In this document: piece by piece, positions 45,431-55,088 of the stretch
How the letters are laid out: every line of letters starts with the position of its first letter
How positions within the stretch are numbered: position 1 is the stretch's first letter
Assembly: GCA_029204225.1 (NCBI GenBank)
Contig: CM055113.1
Span: 17,522,445-17,586,444, forward strand
Direction of reading: 5' to 3'
Source: Diphasiastrum complanatum
Taxonomy: Eukaryota > Streptophyta > Lycopodiopsida > Lycopodiales > Lycopodiaceae
Length of the DNA: 64,000 nt
Translations under genes and position numbers: made by a program
The notes under the pieces: generated by a model
The model's input: only the letters and a program-made list of their open reading frames with translations
Database searches by the model: none
Told to the model about the DNA's origin: nothing

Positions 45431-47164
45431 ATGCCCATGGATAGGAGAAAGCAGACAAGGAGAGACTTCTTCTCTCCTGGCTCATCCTCATCTCCTGCGG
45501 TTGCCATCACACCCCCTGCTAGACCTAGAACGCACAACCGCAGCAGGGGCTCTCTGAGATACGCAAGTATCAGAGGTCAATAGTTCTGTTGATCCCAAGA
45601 GCTCCATTCTACCGTGCTGTCCGAAACATAACAAGAAATGATCTCGAACAGCACGTTAGATTCACACCGAATGCTCTTCAGTGCCTTCAGGAGGCTGTTG
45701 AAGATTATATTAGTCTTTTTTTTGAGGATTCTTTTTTGCTTGCCATCCATACCAAGAGGGTTACCATAATGCCAAAGGATTTTCAGCTTCTGATCAGAAT
45801 GAGGGATAGGTACTATAGGTTACATGTATCTCAGCCTGCTACTCCTAGACCAACTCCTGTAGATAGGACTCATCTTCCTACGAAGCGTCCTAGTAAGCAG
45901 ACAGCCCTCAAGCGTGCTCCTAAGAAAGTGAAGCCTATCCCAGAATCCATTGTAGATAATGCTACTGTTGATAATGCTGTAAATACAGCTACCTCTATTT
46001 TGGATACTCCTAATATTGCTGTAAATACTACACTTCCACCTCCTCCTCCTCCTCCCAATTTCTATACATATATAGATTCGGATGATTATCTTAAATTTGA
46101 GAAAGACATATCGGATGGTATAGATACAATTGGTATTCCTTTTTGTTTTAGAGTAGAAGAACTTGATTTTAGTATTAATTTTAGAGTTCTAGATTGTCTG
46201 GATCTCAAAGACAGACGGGCTTCTATCAGTGATCCTGTGATAGAGTCCGGGCTGACACTCTTGCAATTTGACATTACAAGAGATTCATCAAACGAGTTGC
46301 TGGTGCTGAGTAACTTTCTGCTCCAGGCCTTCAAGGAGAATAATGACACATTGTCACAGTGTTTGAGAAGTGGATTCACACCAACAACAAAGTATCTGGT
46401 CATTCCTTATCATACCAAGTAAGATATATTAAGTGCTTCTTCATGTTTTATGCATTAACATTGACATTTTCAATTTAAATAGTTCTCAGAATTGTCGCTA
46501 AAGTACTTTCAATCTTATTTTGCAGTGAGCACTGGAGTTTAAACCGGATCTCTATTAAGGGATCTGTGAATAATATTATTAATGTTCTTGTGTCAAGATG
46601 AATTAGGTGAGAAATACACATAATGATGTAGATATATTCATTCCATATCTAAGTAAATATATTCCTACAGACATTCCCCATTCCGTGGACTGGCAGATCG
46701 TCAGCTTGGAGGTAAACTTTGTCTTTCTTAATAGCATTTTGAAATCAGTATTCAATGAAATATTTTCAATCTAATTCATTCTGTTTCATAATTGATTTCT
46801 TTTGTGCTGAATTATTTTTCAGTCACCCCAGCAAAATGATTCATTCAGCTGTGGGTGGTACACATTGTACAATGCCGAGTTGTTTTTTGAGTGGTTCACC
46901 CTTTAACAAGATGTTGATATTTCTAAGGTAATAAATTTTGTTTATTCTTATTTTGGAATCATGACTAGTTTTCTATTCTGGTGATGTTATTGGCCATTAC
47001 TAATACATGAATGTTCTATTTTGTAGTTTACACTTCCTGAGTACACATCAAGCCAGGTGTACAGATTTAGACAATAAATTATCCTGAGTATACTGGCTCG
47101 AGCAAGGCTTCAGCCTCCCGTTATTGATAATGGTGCAAAGGATGATGTAGTTGTACTAAATTAA
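45431..47164 (+). pseudogene. Histone H3-like fold fused to Ulp1-type cysteine protease
   Basis: Five exons: 45431-46418, 46526-46606, 46671-46711, 46823-46927, 47027-47164. The N-terminus is basic, H3-tail-like (MPMDRRKQTRRDF). After a shift near 45570 comes EIRKYQRSIVLLIPRAPFYR and RFTPNALQCLQEAVEDYI, then KRVTIMPKDFQL: helix aN to a3 of histone H3/CENP-A. Next are a basic stretch (SKQTALKRAPKKVK) and a poly-Pro linker. The C48 (Ulp1/SENP) domain follows: LVIPYHT-N-EHWSL (His codon 46530), DWQIVSLE-SPQQND (Gln) and FSCGWYTLYNAELFFEW (Cys codon 46850). The catalytic Asp position reads NVLVSR. Lesions: the 45570 shift, a phase mismatch at exon 2/3, TAA 46904-46906, TAA 47075-47077. Such proteases cut SUMO/ubiquitin-like conjugates. 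Confidence 0.82.
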
Positions 47165-47359
47165 GATCAGAAAAAATATAGATAGCATAGAATAAAAATA
47201 CATCTATAGACTTCATAGAAAAATATACATTGATATATCAAATGTTGCTCCAATTTATGAATTTGGGAGCACAAAATACATGTATAGATGCCCAACTTGG
47301 GCTTTCATTTATTGAATGAAAGGGTGTATACACAAATTTTTACTAAAGTTTATTTGAAA

Positions 47360-48732
47360 CTATTGTTCTCCCACAATGGTGATTGTTGTAGGTAGATCTT
47401 TGCAGCACGTTATCAGCTCCTGTCTTTTTTGAATCTGTGACATGGCAAATATTAGTGAATGTGCAATTGTAAATGATGACATTTTCTATTATTTTGTTCT
47501 ATTTTGAAATGGCAATAAACATAAAGTACTTACGAGTCTTCCGTTGATGATAAATCTGAAATATGTTGGTAGATTGGTTTGTAATAGCATGAGCTCTGTT
47601 ATGATAAAATCAAGCTTCCAGTGCTCTTCCACCTCAACCATAGTCAAATATTCCTCATTGTAGATAATGCTTATCTCCATTTGGTTTGTGTGACCATTTA
47701 GTTCAAAGTCTTGATCCTGTGGTAGCCATGTACCTTCAATTTTCTTGTATCTCTGGTAGCTAAATATGAGACTGAGCATTTGCTTTTCGATATGATAACG
47801 AAAGATCATTGAGGACTTTTTAATCCTTCATTCTATGTCATTATTTGTTTTACTATCCCAGCCTTGATCCATGAGATCTGACAAAGTCTCATCTGATAAA
47901 TCCTTGCAAACAAATAAAGTTGGTGTCCTACGAACACTAGCACTCGAGAAAAAATCAACAAATGTATGCAATGAGATAAACCAACTTAGGTGAACAATTT
48001 TGGATCCTGTGCTTATCTTCATAGCATTTTTAATATCAATGAGTAGCTTGCATCTCAAGAATTTAGAAACAATGCTGTCAAGAGTAGGCCACTCATCACT
48101 TTGAAAACTTGGCAATGGAATTGCTTCGAGCTTGCCAAAACCTCCATCTATTTGTGGCGTATATAAAGATTCATAAAAATAGATACCACAATCTGCAAGT
48201 TCCTTTGGACTTCTTCCTTTGTACTGTAGCTTTCCAACATCAGAGTGAATCACGTCTAATATTCTTGCAAGTGATTGTGCGGGCTCCCATTCACTTATGC
48301 ATGATGGATATAAATCTGAAAGCAAAAAACAATGTTGAGGCATTCAAATCATAATCTGAAGAGCATCAATAAAGGAAATCACCTATGATTGCTGTTGAGT
48401 GCATATGTTTTGATATACTTACAATTACATTTTTGATGATCATGAGGATTGATATCATGTACTTTGATTTCTGAATGCATATATACATGTTGCACTAAGA
48501 CATCTGATATCGATTGACCTCCCGGGGTAGTCTTAAAATCCATAATTTTTGCTTTCCAATAAGATTTGTAGGACATTTTTGCTCTTTTCTTTTGTCAAAA
48601 ATTGTCCTTTGATGATGGATGCAACAATACCCATGAGTTCTTCGTATATTTTGTTGGCTTCCAGTTATCAGCTTCATCTTTTTCATTGTAAAGAATCACA
48701 GAATCGATTGTAGATCCGGGTCTCCTCGCCAT
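47360..48732 (-). pseudogene. Unknown protein gene B, three exons
   Basis: Exons 48732-48423, 48315-47534 and 47434-47360 join in phase (donors GTAAGTAT and GTAAGTAC; acceptors TTTCAG and TCACAG). About 385 residues from ATG 48732 (MARRPGSTIDSV) to TAG at 47360. Exon 1 contains NSWVLLHPSSKDNF and ISDVLVQHVYMHSEIKVHDI. Exon 2 contains YPSCISEWEPAQSLARILDV and LPSFQSDEWPTLDSIVSKFL. The last part is Glu-rich. Two in-frame TGA codons (one in exon 1 near 48597, one at 47828-47830) inactivate it. No family recognised. It converges on the H3-Ulp1 gene with a 195-bp gap in which I see no gene. Element K2 inserted ~95 bp upstream of its ATG. Confidence 0.55.
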
Positions 48733-48825
48733 TGCTATTTTCAAATCTCTCTGATATGTTACTTGATTTTAATTTTTCGTATCACATTTAATCTAATGTG
48801 AATGCCAACATAGTCATAGTTACTG

Positions 48826-48830
48826 CATGT
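48826..48830. repeat. Left target duplication of K2 (CATGT)
   Basis: CATGT abuts the 5' LTR; CACGT (54315-54319) abuts the 3' LTR. The single difference is a C/T transition inside a CpG, as expected from deamination. Confidence 0.65.
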
Positions 48831-49677
48831 TGTTAAAATTGGCAAAAGCTAACTTGATCAAATCTTGTAAATACCATTATGAGTAGTACATATCATCATT
48901 AGACATGTGTGGATCCTGTTCCCACGTGTGAAATAAATGCATTTATCATTTAGATGAGTCATATAGGTTGTACATACCATTTCATTTAAGATCTAGTGGC
49001 TAAAATGGCCAAAATCTAGTTTTCTAGCTATATGCCACTTGGCATCATTTTATTGGTATGAAAAGCTATTTCACATGGATAGGAGTGATCTCACACGTGC
49101 CAAGGACTGCTCACATGTGTGAAAACATCAGTAGTAGGTGAGATCCAACTTGTAGTAGATATTTGTGCAAGTCCCTATAAATTAGGAAAATTGCCTAAAA
49201 TCAAGGGAGGTGGCTATAAGTTAGGAAACTTGGTCCATGTGCCATATTGATGATTATTGGTGGATCCTTTGATGAGTAGGAACTCTCACACGTGCCAAAT
49301 CAGCTGAGTAAGCATCAGCTCTTGTGTATATATGGTGGCTCATTTGGCCATAATTGACAAGAAAGCTAAATCTTGGTTTTGGTGCATTTCTTGAGTAATC
49401 TCTCCATTTGTCTTGTGATTTTATGCTTCTAATGGTTTCTAAGCTTAGTGTACTTCATTATTTGCTGGTAGTTCGTACTCTGACAGGTATTCACACGTGT
49501 GAAACCAGCAAGTACAAGTTTTGATCATATTTGATTGTTCTTGTTAGATTTGTTGATGTAGATTTGATCTAGTGCTATCTAATCTTGTGTAGATTGGTAG
49601 ATCAATCTAATCTAACACCCAATCACACTTGTGGATCTGATTTGGATCCATTCTTGGTCCTTTTTGCTGTACTTTCA
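48831..49677 (+). repeat. 5' LTR of K2
   Basis: TGTTAAAATTGGC...TACTTTCA. It differs from the 3' LTR by about eight substitutions and one 4-5 bp indel by eye. TATATAT at 49327-49333. CACGTG/CACATGTG-type palindromes at 48903, 48923, 49092, 49112, 49287 and 49492 (full CACACGTGTG). Confidence 0.9.
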
Positions 49678-49679
49678 CA

Positions 49680-49691
49680 TGGTATCAGAGC
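49680..49691 (+). other. K2 primer binding site
   Basis: TGGTATCAGAGC, the standard initiator-Met tRNA complement of plant Copia elements, two bases after the LTR end. Confidence 0.9.
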
Positions 49692-51393
49692 CAAGTACAA
49701 GTGCATTTAAGGCATTGATCTAAACTATACCCAAATTGGCAGGTTTTTGGAAACAAGCTAATATTGAGGTAGTGAAGCTGAATGGATTGCTAGAACCATC
49801 ATATTTGTACCAAATCTTGCTGTGGGCTGCAGGTGTACTTTCCACACGTGTGGGGCCGTACAGGACCTATTTTTGACAGTAAAATTCAGTTTGATGCATT
49901 TTGAGCTTCATACACCCAATTTTGAGTCAATTTAGTGCATTTTTCAAGCTTTCACTTGCATTGTTTCTATTCCATTGATTTGTTCTTGGTTTAGATCAAT
50001 CATATAGATGGATTAAAGCTTTTTTACAGGACATTGAAGTTGATTCTCTGATTTTTTGAGTGTACATTGAAGTTGAGAGAGAAAGAGTGCTATAAACTAA
50101 AGATTAAGGAGTGATTTGCAAGGGGGGAGATTGAAATCCATTATACCTTCATTCTAGATTTGTTCAAGAGTGAAAGGGCTGAGTCTAAAAGCATATAAAT
50201 GCTAGAAGAAACTCTTGGATCAGTCCTCCAAGGGAAATCTTAGTGAATTTCTAAAGCACAAACACTCATAAAGTCAAAATCTACCTATACAAGGTGATAA
50301 GAATTGTTGGCAAGTACTAGGAGAAAAAATTGAGGTCACATTGTTCACCCCTACTCAAGTGTGTGAGTGTGGTTTTTGGCTTGGATTAAAGTCATAAAGG
50401 TGAGTGAGGCATATGTGTTGTGGTTGATCCAAAATTTTCAAGAGATCCTTCCTTTGTAGAGGGCAAGAACTAGTAACTCAATTCTTGACTTTGGTGGAAA
50501 AATTGTCTTCTTCATTGTGATCAAATCTTGCTAAGTGGCATTAGCTCTTTGTAAGCAAATACCTTAGTGAGAGATAAGTATTACATTTCTGAAAATTTGA
50601 ATTTCATTCCAACTCTAAAGAGGTAGAGTCATTGGTACTTGGTGGAGTCCAATAGGGGTGAATGAATTCAATTTTTTGAGCAAAATTTTGACATTATATG
50701 TATGAAACTCAAATAAGTTCTATTCAACTTTCTTTGTGAGAGTGTGAGGGTCAAGTTGTGATCCCATTGGGAGTCTAGAACAGGGAGGAGTCCATATTTG
50801 AGTGTTCATACATGATTGGGATCTTTGTGAATCTCTAGATGTCTAATTTTAAAGCTTGGTGAAAAATTATTGACATAGATTGTTATCAAACCATTTCATG
50901 TCCATTCCAAATCTCAAGAGTGATATTCTTTGGGTCAAGAGGGATTCCAAAAGGGGTGATTGGATCTGATCTTTGTGTGTTTGAATCAAGTATACATGTC
51001 AAGTTTTTGTGATCTAGTGTAGATCCTTTTTTTGTGAAAATTAGTGGTTTAATTTGTTGCCAAATCAAATCAAATTCAATCCAAATCTCAAGAGTGAGAT
51101 TATTTGGGTCAAGAGTGATTTTAAAAGAAGTGACTAAGTTTGATTTTCAGATATTTGAAACAAAACCCATACTTTGTTCAAGAATCTCAAAAGCTGAGAG
51201 AACTAGTCAAGAGAAAAGGAAAATCTAGGTGTCAAGTCTTTTCAAATCCATTCCAACTCTCAAGAGGAAGATTCATTGGTATTTGTTGAGTCCAATAGGG
51301 GTGTTTGGATCTGATTTTTGTGATTTGATAGAGTGCTTTTGTCTTAGAGATCAAAGAAAAGATTAGTTTCCAATTGACTAGGTTGACAGAGAT
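49692..51393 (+). repeat. K2 leader with four ~75-bp repeated units
   Basis: Non-coding. Another CACACGTGTG lies at 49843-49852. Units beginning CATTCCAACTCT(C/A)AAGAGG or a variant, and holding GAGTCCAATAGGGGTG or a variant, lie at about 50604, 50895, 51074 and 51245. The homologous K1 leader has the same four. This may be an RNA packaging or structural region. Confidence 0.65.
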
Positions 51394-53346
51394 ATGATTC
51401 AAAATTTGTGGTCTAGATCTTGTGTAGATCCTTCTAGATTGTTGAATGTGTTCAAATCTAGTTTCTTGAGAGTCACAAATTACATTTTGAAAAGTCATAT
51501 CACTAGGTTTTACTTCCTCATCATGGCATCAATAGGTGGCAACCTATTGGAGGCAAGCAAGGATCCTAAATGCAACCTTTGTGGCAAGAGAGATTGTTTT
51601 GTCTCAAGATGCTACAAAATGAAGATCAATCCATCCAAGGAGAACCAAAGCAAGGGGTCCGAGGTGAAGGATGGAGCTTCAAGTTCAAAGTTCAAAGGCA
51701 AGAAGGACAAATCCAAGGAAAGGTGTTTCCTTTGTGGAAAGATGCATGAGGCTTGGAGTCTCACAAGGATTTACAAGATTTGTCTTCAAAAGTCCATCAT
51801 CACACATTTCAAACATTTTGAAGTTTTGCATTTGAAAGTGAATTTTTTGGTTCAAGATGCAAAGATAAATGTCACTTTCATTAATGTCACTTGGATTTAT
51901 TTCATGTCCTTGGAAAGCATTTTGCTTAGAACTTTAGAAAAGTTCAAATTTATTGTTATGATCCAAGAGAAACCAAGAAAGATTAAGGAGAAATCACAAA
52001 ATAAAAATAGTTTCATTTATGCTCTCATGAAATCTTATGAAGAACTATTTTGCTTTGAAGAGATTTTTGTATCTCAAAGGTGGATTAAGGCAATACTAGT
52101 TGAGTGTGATGCCTTAATAGATAGCAAAGCATGTTTTCCTTGTAAACTTACATTGAATATGAAGTCAAGGAAATGGAAATGTCTTCATAATGTATTTTTT
52201 GTTGGTTTCAATAAGGTCATGAATGATGTGTTCATTCATAATGTTGAAGATTGTAAATTTTCAATTTTAAAGGCAAGTTGTAAACTTCTTATGAGAATAA
52301 GTGAGGCATCCAAAGTGGACACTTATATCCATAAGCAAGTAGTTAGCCTTATTGAGATGGAAATACTTCTTGATTTCAATATTAGAAAAATCATGCCAAG
52401 TTGTGGTGATTTTTGGACTTATGGTTCTAGCATAAGTAATGTTGATAATCATATGAAGTGCACATTATACGATCATGTTTGTTGTGATCATTTTAAGACA
52501 TGGAGGTCTCGGATTTCCATCAAGGAGGAGCACCAAGGAGTTGATCTTGAGGAGTCATCTCGAGGTTCAAGTGTGCCAAGGATTGAGGAGGAGAGTCCTT
52601 CTCAAGTTGTGATTACAAGAAGAATATCAAGAGACATGGTTGAGCTCATATGGCTCACATTTCAAGGGAAAGAGGAGCACATTTCAAGTGGTATACATCT
52701 CATGCTTGCTTCTCTTATGTCATTTGGTGAATCAATTTGCTTTAGTGAGACTTTTGCATCTCAAAGTTGGAGTAAAGCAATACTAGTTGAGTATGGTGTC
52801 TTTCTTGAGAACATAGTTGATGTTCTTAATGATATGAAATTGATTTTAGATCAATTAGAAAGCAAATGGTTATTTCATCAAATGTATGTTCTTGAGTCTT
52901 GCAAGAGCAAGAGTGAGTTGTCCACTCATAGTATGAAAAATTGTCTTTTTTCATGTATTGAGGCAAATTGTGAATCATCCTCTAAGGAAACTTATCTCCA
53001 TAATGAAGTATCTAGCCTCATTAGATATGAGATTAGCATGGTAACCAAGCATGAAGATATGATACAAACTCTTTGTTATTATAGCATGCATAGTCTTGCC
53101 AATGTTGATGAGCCTAATCCTCGAGATCTTGGTAACATGATGTTGGATCTTTGTGATCCTCATGAGTCAAGAAGGACTCTTTATTTTATTATGGAGTTTC
53201 AGCTATTTCCAAGGAGGAGGAGCTTTTGGATCAACCATATGCTTCAAGGATGGAACAAATCAATGAAAGAGGTGCTAGGATGGTGCAAAGCTCTCAAGTT
53301 CATCAAAAAAGTCAACATCAAAGAGGCATTATCATGGATATGGTGA
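51394..53346 (+). CDS. K2 gag-like ORF with altered zinc knuckle
   Basis: A single open frame of 650 codons. The first ATG may be a leader codon; MASIGGNLLEASKDPKCNLC at ~51523 is the likelier start, because it follows the K1 match and precedes the knuckle. The knuckle reads CNLCGKRDCFVSRC, so the His of CCHC (present in K1) is Cys. A second Cys pair is FLCGKMHEAW. After it come ~500 residues of unknown type with repeated short blocks (SQRWIKAILVECDALIDSKA and ASQSWSKAILVEYGVFLENI look like diverged copies of one unit). The whole region lacks pol motifs. The intact length next to ~1% LTR divergence indicates recent insertion or selection for the ORF. Confidence 0.7.
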   Translation: MIQNLWSRSCVDPSRLLNVFKSSFLRVTNYILKSHITRFYFLIMASIGGNLLEASKDPKCNLCGKRDCFVSRCYKMKINPSKENQSKGSEVKDGASSSKFKGKKDKSKERCFLCGKMHEAWSLTRIYKICLQKSIITHFKHFEVLHLKVNFLVQDAKINVTFINVTWIYFMSLESILLRTLEKFKFIVMIQEKPRKIKEKSQNKNSFIYALMKSYEELFCFEEIFVSQRWIKAILVECDALIDSKACFPCKLTLNMKSRKWKCLHNVFFVGFNKVMNDVFIHNVEDCKFSILKASCKLLMRISEASKVDTYIHKQVVSLIEMEILLDFNIRKIMPSCGDFWTYGSSISNVDNHMKCTLYDHVCCDHFKTWRSRISIKEEHQGVDLEESSRGSSVPRIEEESPSQVVITRRISRDMVELIWLTFQGKEEHISSGIHLMLASLMSFGESICFSETFASQSWSKAILVEYGVFLENIVDVLNDMKLILDQLESKWLFHQMYVLESCKSKSELSTHSMKNCLFSCIEANCESSSKETYLHNEVSSLIRYEISMVTKHEDMIQTLCYYSMHSLANVDEPNPRDLGNMMLDLCDPHESRRTLYFIMEFQLFPRRRSFWINHMLQGWNKSMKEVLGWCKALKFIKKVNIKEALSWIW

Positions 53347-53471
53347 TTTCGGATCGACATCAAGCTCATTGGCTGATCTTCATACCTTTGAACTAGCAAG
53401 GATCCATATTTGAAGACCAATTCAGCCCATGGAGTCAATCTCAATATCATCAAGTTAGTTTTGAGGAGGAG

Positions 53472-54314
53472 TGTTAAAATTGGCAAAAGCTAACTTGATC
53501 AAAATAAATACCATTATGAGTAGTACATATCATCATTAGACATGTGTGGAGCCTGTTCCCACGTGTGAAATAAATGCATTTATCATTTAGATGAGTCATA
53601 TAGGTTGTACATACCATTTCATTTAAGATCTAGTGGCTAAAATGGCCAAAATCTAGTTTTCTAGCTATATGCCACTTGGCATCAATTTATTGGTAGGAAA
53701 AGCTATTTCACATGGATAGGAGTGATCTCACACGTGCCAAGGACTGCTCACATGTGTGGAAACATCAGTAGTAGGTGAGATCCAACTTGTAGTAGATATT
53801 TGTGCAAGTCCCTATAAATTAGGAAAATTGCCTAAAATCAAGGGAGGTGGCTATAAGTTAGGAAACTTGGTCCATGTGCCATATTGATGATCATTGGTGG
53901 ATCCTTTGATGAGTAGGCACTCTCACACGTGCCAAATCAGCTGAGTAAGCATCAGCTCTTGTGTATATATGGTGGCTCATTTGGCCATAATTGACAAGAA
54001 AGCTAAATCTTGGTTTTGGTGCATTTCTTGAGTAATCTCTCCATTTGTCTTGTGATTTTATGCTTCTAATGGTTTCTAAGCTTAGTGTACTTCATTATTT
54101 GCTGGTAGTTCGTACTCTGACAGGTCTTCACACGTGTGAAACCAGCAAGTACAAGTTTTGATCATATTTGATTGTTCTTGTTAGATTTGTTGATGTAGAT
54201 TTGATCTAGTGCTATCTAATCTTGTGTAGATTGGTAGATCAATCTAATCTAACACCCAATCACACTTGTGGATCTGATTTGGATCCATTATTGGTCCTTT
54301 TTGCTGTACTTTCA
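53472..54314 (+). repeat. 3' LTR of K2
   Basis: TGTTAAAATTGGC...TACTTTCA, preceded by the purine tract at 53457-53471. TATATAT at 53964-53970 and CACACGTGTG near 54128. Confidence 0.9.
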
Positions 54315-54319
54315 CACGT

Positions 54320-54638
54320 ATACCATATTTTATGTAACTGTACATACTATATTTCTATAACTATAACTAGTATAGTTAGAAAATTTCATTATACTAACCA
54401 TCATAGTAAAGTAAACTTAACTTTAGATATTGACGTCGGGCAAATTAGCACGTGTCGGGCAGGAAAAAGAAACCAATGGGATACATCCATGCTGTCGGAC
54501 ACAAATTTCAAAGTTTTCTATATTGTATTTTTATTTTTTAGTTAATTTGAACTACGTTACGTAGATTTCAAATCTGTGCATTTTGATTGGGCCTAGTTAC
54601 GGTTGAAACGAAAGAAAAATAAATAAAAGAATCTTTAC
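54320..54638. other. Right subterminal region of the DNA transposon
   Basis: AT-rich, with short runs of TATAACTATAACTAG type. It was the upstream region of gene B before K2 inserted. No gene. Confidence 0.5.
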
Positions 54639-54671
54639 AAAGGGTCTTTTTGATATTGAGAACTCCTCTAA
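54639..54671 (-). repeat. Right terminal inverted repeat, 33 bp
   Basis: Exact reverse complement of 40653-40685. TGCA follows at 54672-54675. Confidence 0.9.
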
Positions 54672-54675
54672 TGCA

Positions 54676-54932
54676 TTTGAATGCGTCTGCTAAATGAATT
54701 TCATGGTAGGTAATAGGCTGTATCTGTTTTTTTGGTCCTAATTCCTTAACCATTGTTTCAGTTATTAAGTTGATACTGGATCCTGAGTCTATTAGTATTC
54801 TATCTATAGTATGATCTCCTATAATAGCATTAATCTCTGGAACTCCACAATCTCCTCTATCTACATATTCTACTTTATTGTTGTATGCAGGTATACTTAA
54901 TGTATACTTAATCTCTCCCCTTCCTCAGTCCT
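54676..54932 (-). pseudogene. Gypsy G retropepsin domain 2, N-terminal half
   Basis: Minus strand: VDRGDCGVPEINAIIGDHTI, then LIDSGSSINLITETMVKELG with the catalytic DSG at 54781-54789, then HEIHLADAFK, ending at the transposon. It is a second retropepsin-type domain after the one at 55089-55487. The C-terminal half is at 40321-40648. The linker before it (54940-55080) is acidic and Ser-rich with stops. Confidence 0.8.
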
Positions 54933-55088
54933 TAAGGACTGAAGTCCTTCATCCTCCGAAGTATAACTCGTGGATGATGTAGGTATCTCACCTTCATACT
55001 TATCCTTTTCCCAAGATATCGTAATTCTTTTATGACTTTTTCCCGTCGGTGTTTCCATCTGATCTCTGAAGGTAATCTCCTTCTTCTT

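Larger units (their letters stand above)
48831..54314 (+). mobile_element. K2: complete young non-autonomous LTR element, 5.5 kb
   Basis: 5' LTR 48831-49677, Met primer site 49680, repeat-bearing leader, one 650-codon gag-like ORF (51394-53346), purine tract TTTTGAGGAGGAG and 3' LTR 53472-54314, flanked by CATGT/CACGT. There is no protease, integrase, RT or RNase H, so it must be mobilised in trans, probably by a Copia related to Copia-1, whose LTR start looks alike. It sits inside the DNA transposon, beside gene B. Confidence 0.9.
40653..54671. mobile_element. DNA transposon with H3-Ulp1 gene, 14.0 kb (about 8.5 kb without K2)
   Basis: Bounded by 33-bp perfect inverted repeats starting TTAGAGGAGTTCTCAATATC (40653-40685 and 54639-54671) and by TGCA duplications. 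It contains four intron-bearing genes in the order transposase-like (+), acidic unknown (-), H3/Ulp1 fusion (+), unknown B (-), then the nested LTR element K2. The superfamily is not recognised. A 4-bp duplication fits several known groups, so it does not decide. All four genes carry lesions, so this copy cannot move by itself. Confidence 0.88.

Noticed and set aside
45431-46418. Host centromeric or replacement histone H3 gene
   Set aside because: The H3-like core continues in frame into a Ulp1-type domain, lies inside a transposon with defined ends, has introns shared with the protease part and is broken. A host histone would be short, separate and intact.
40649-54675. 37-bp inverted repeats including TGCA with no target duplication
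   Set aside because: The Gypsy codons on the two flanks need exactly one TGCA in the empty site, so the second TGCA is a duplication and the repeat proper is 33 bp.
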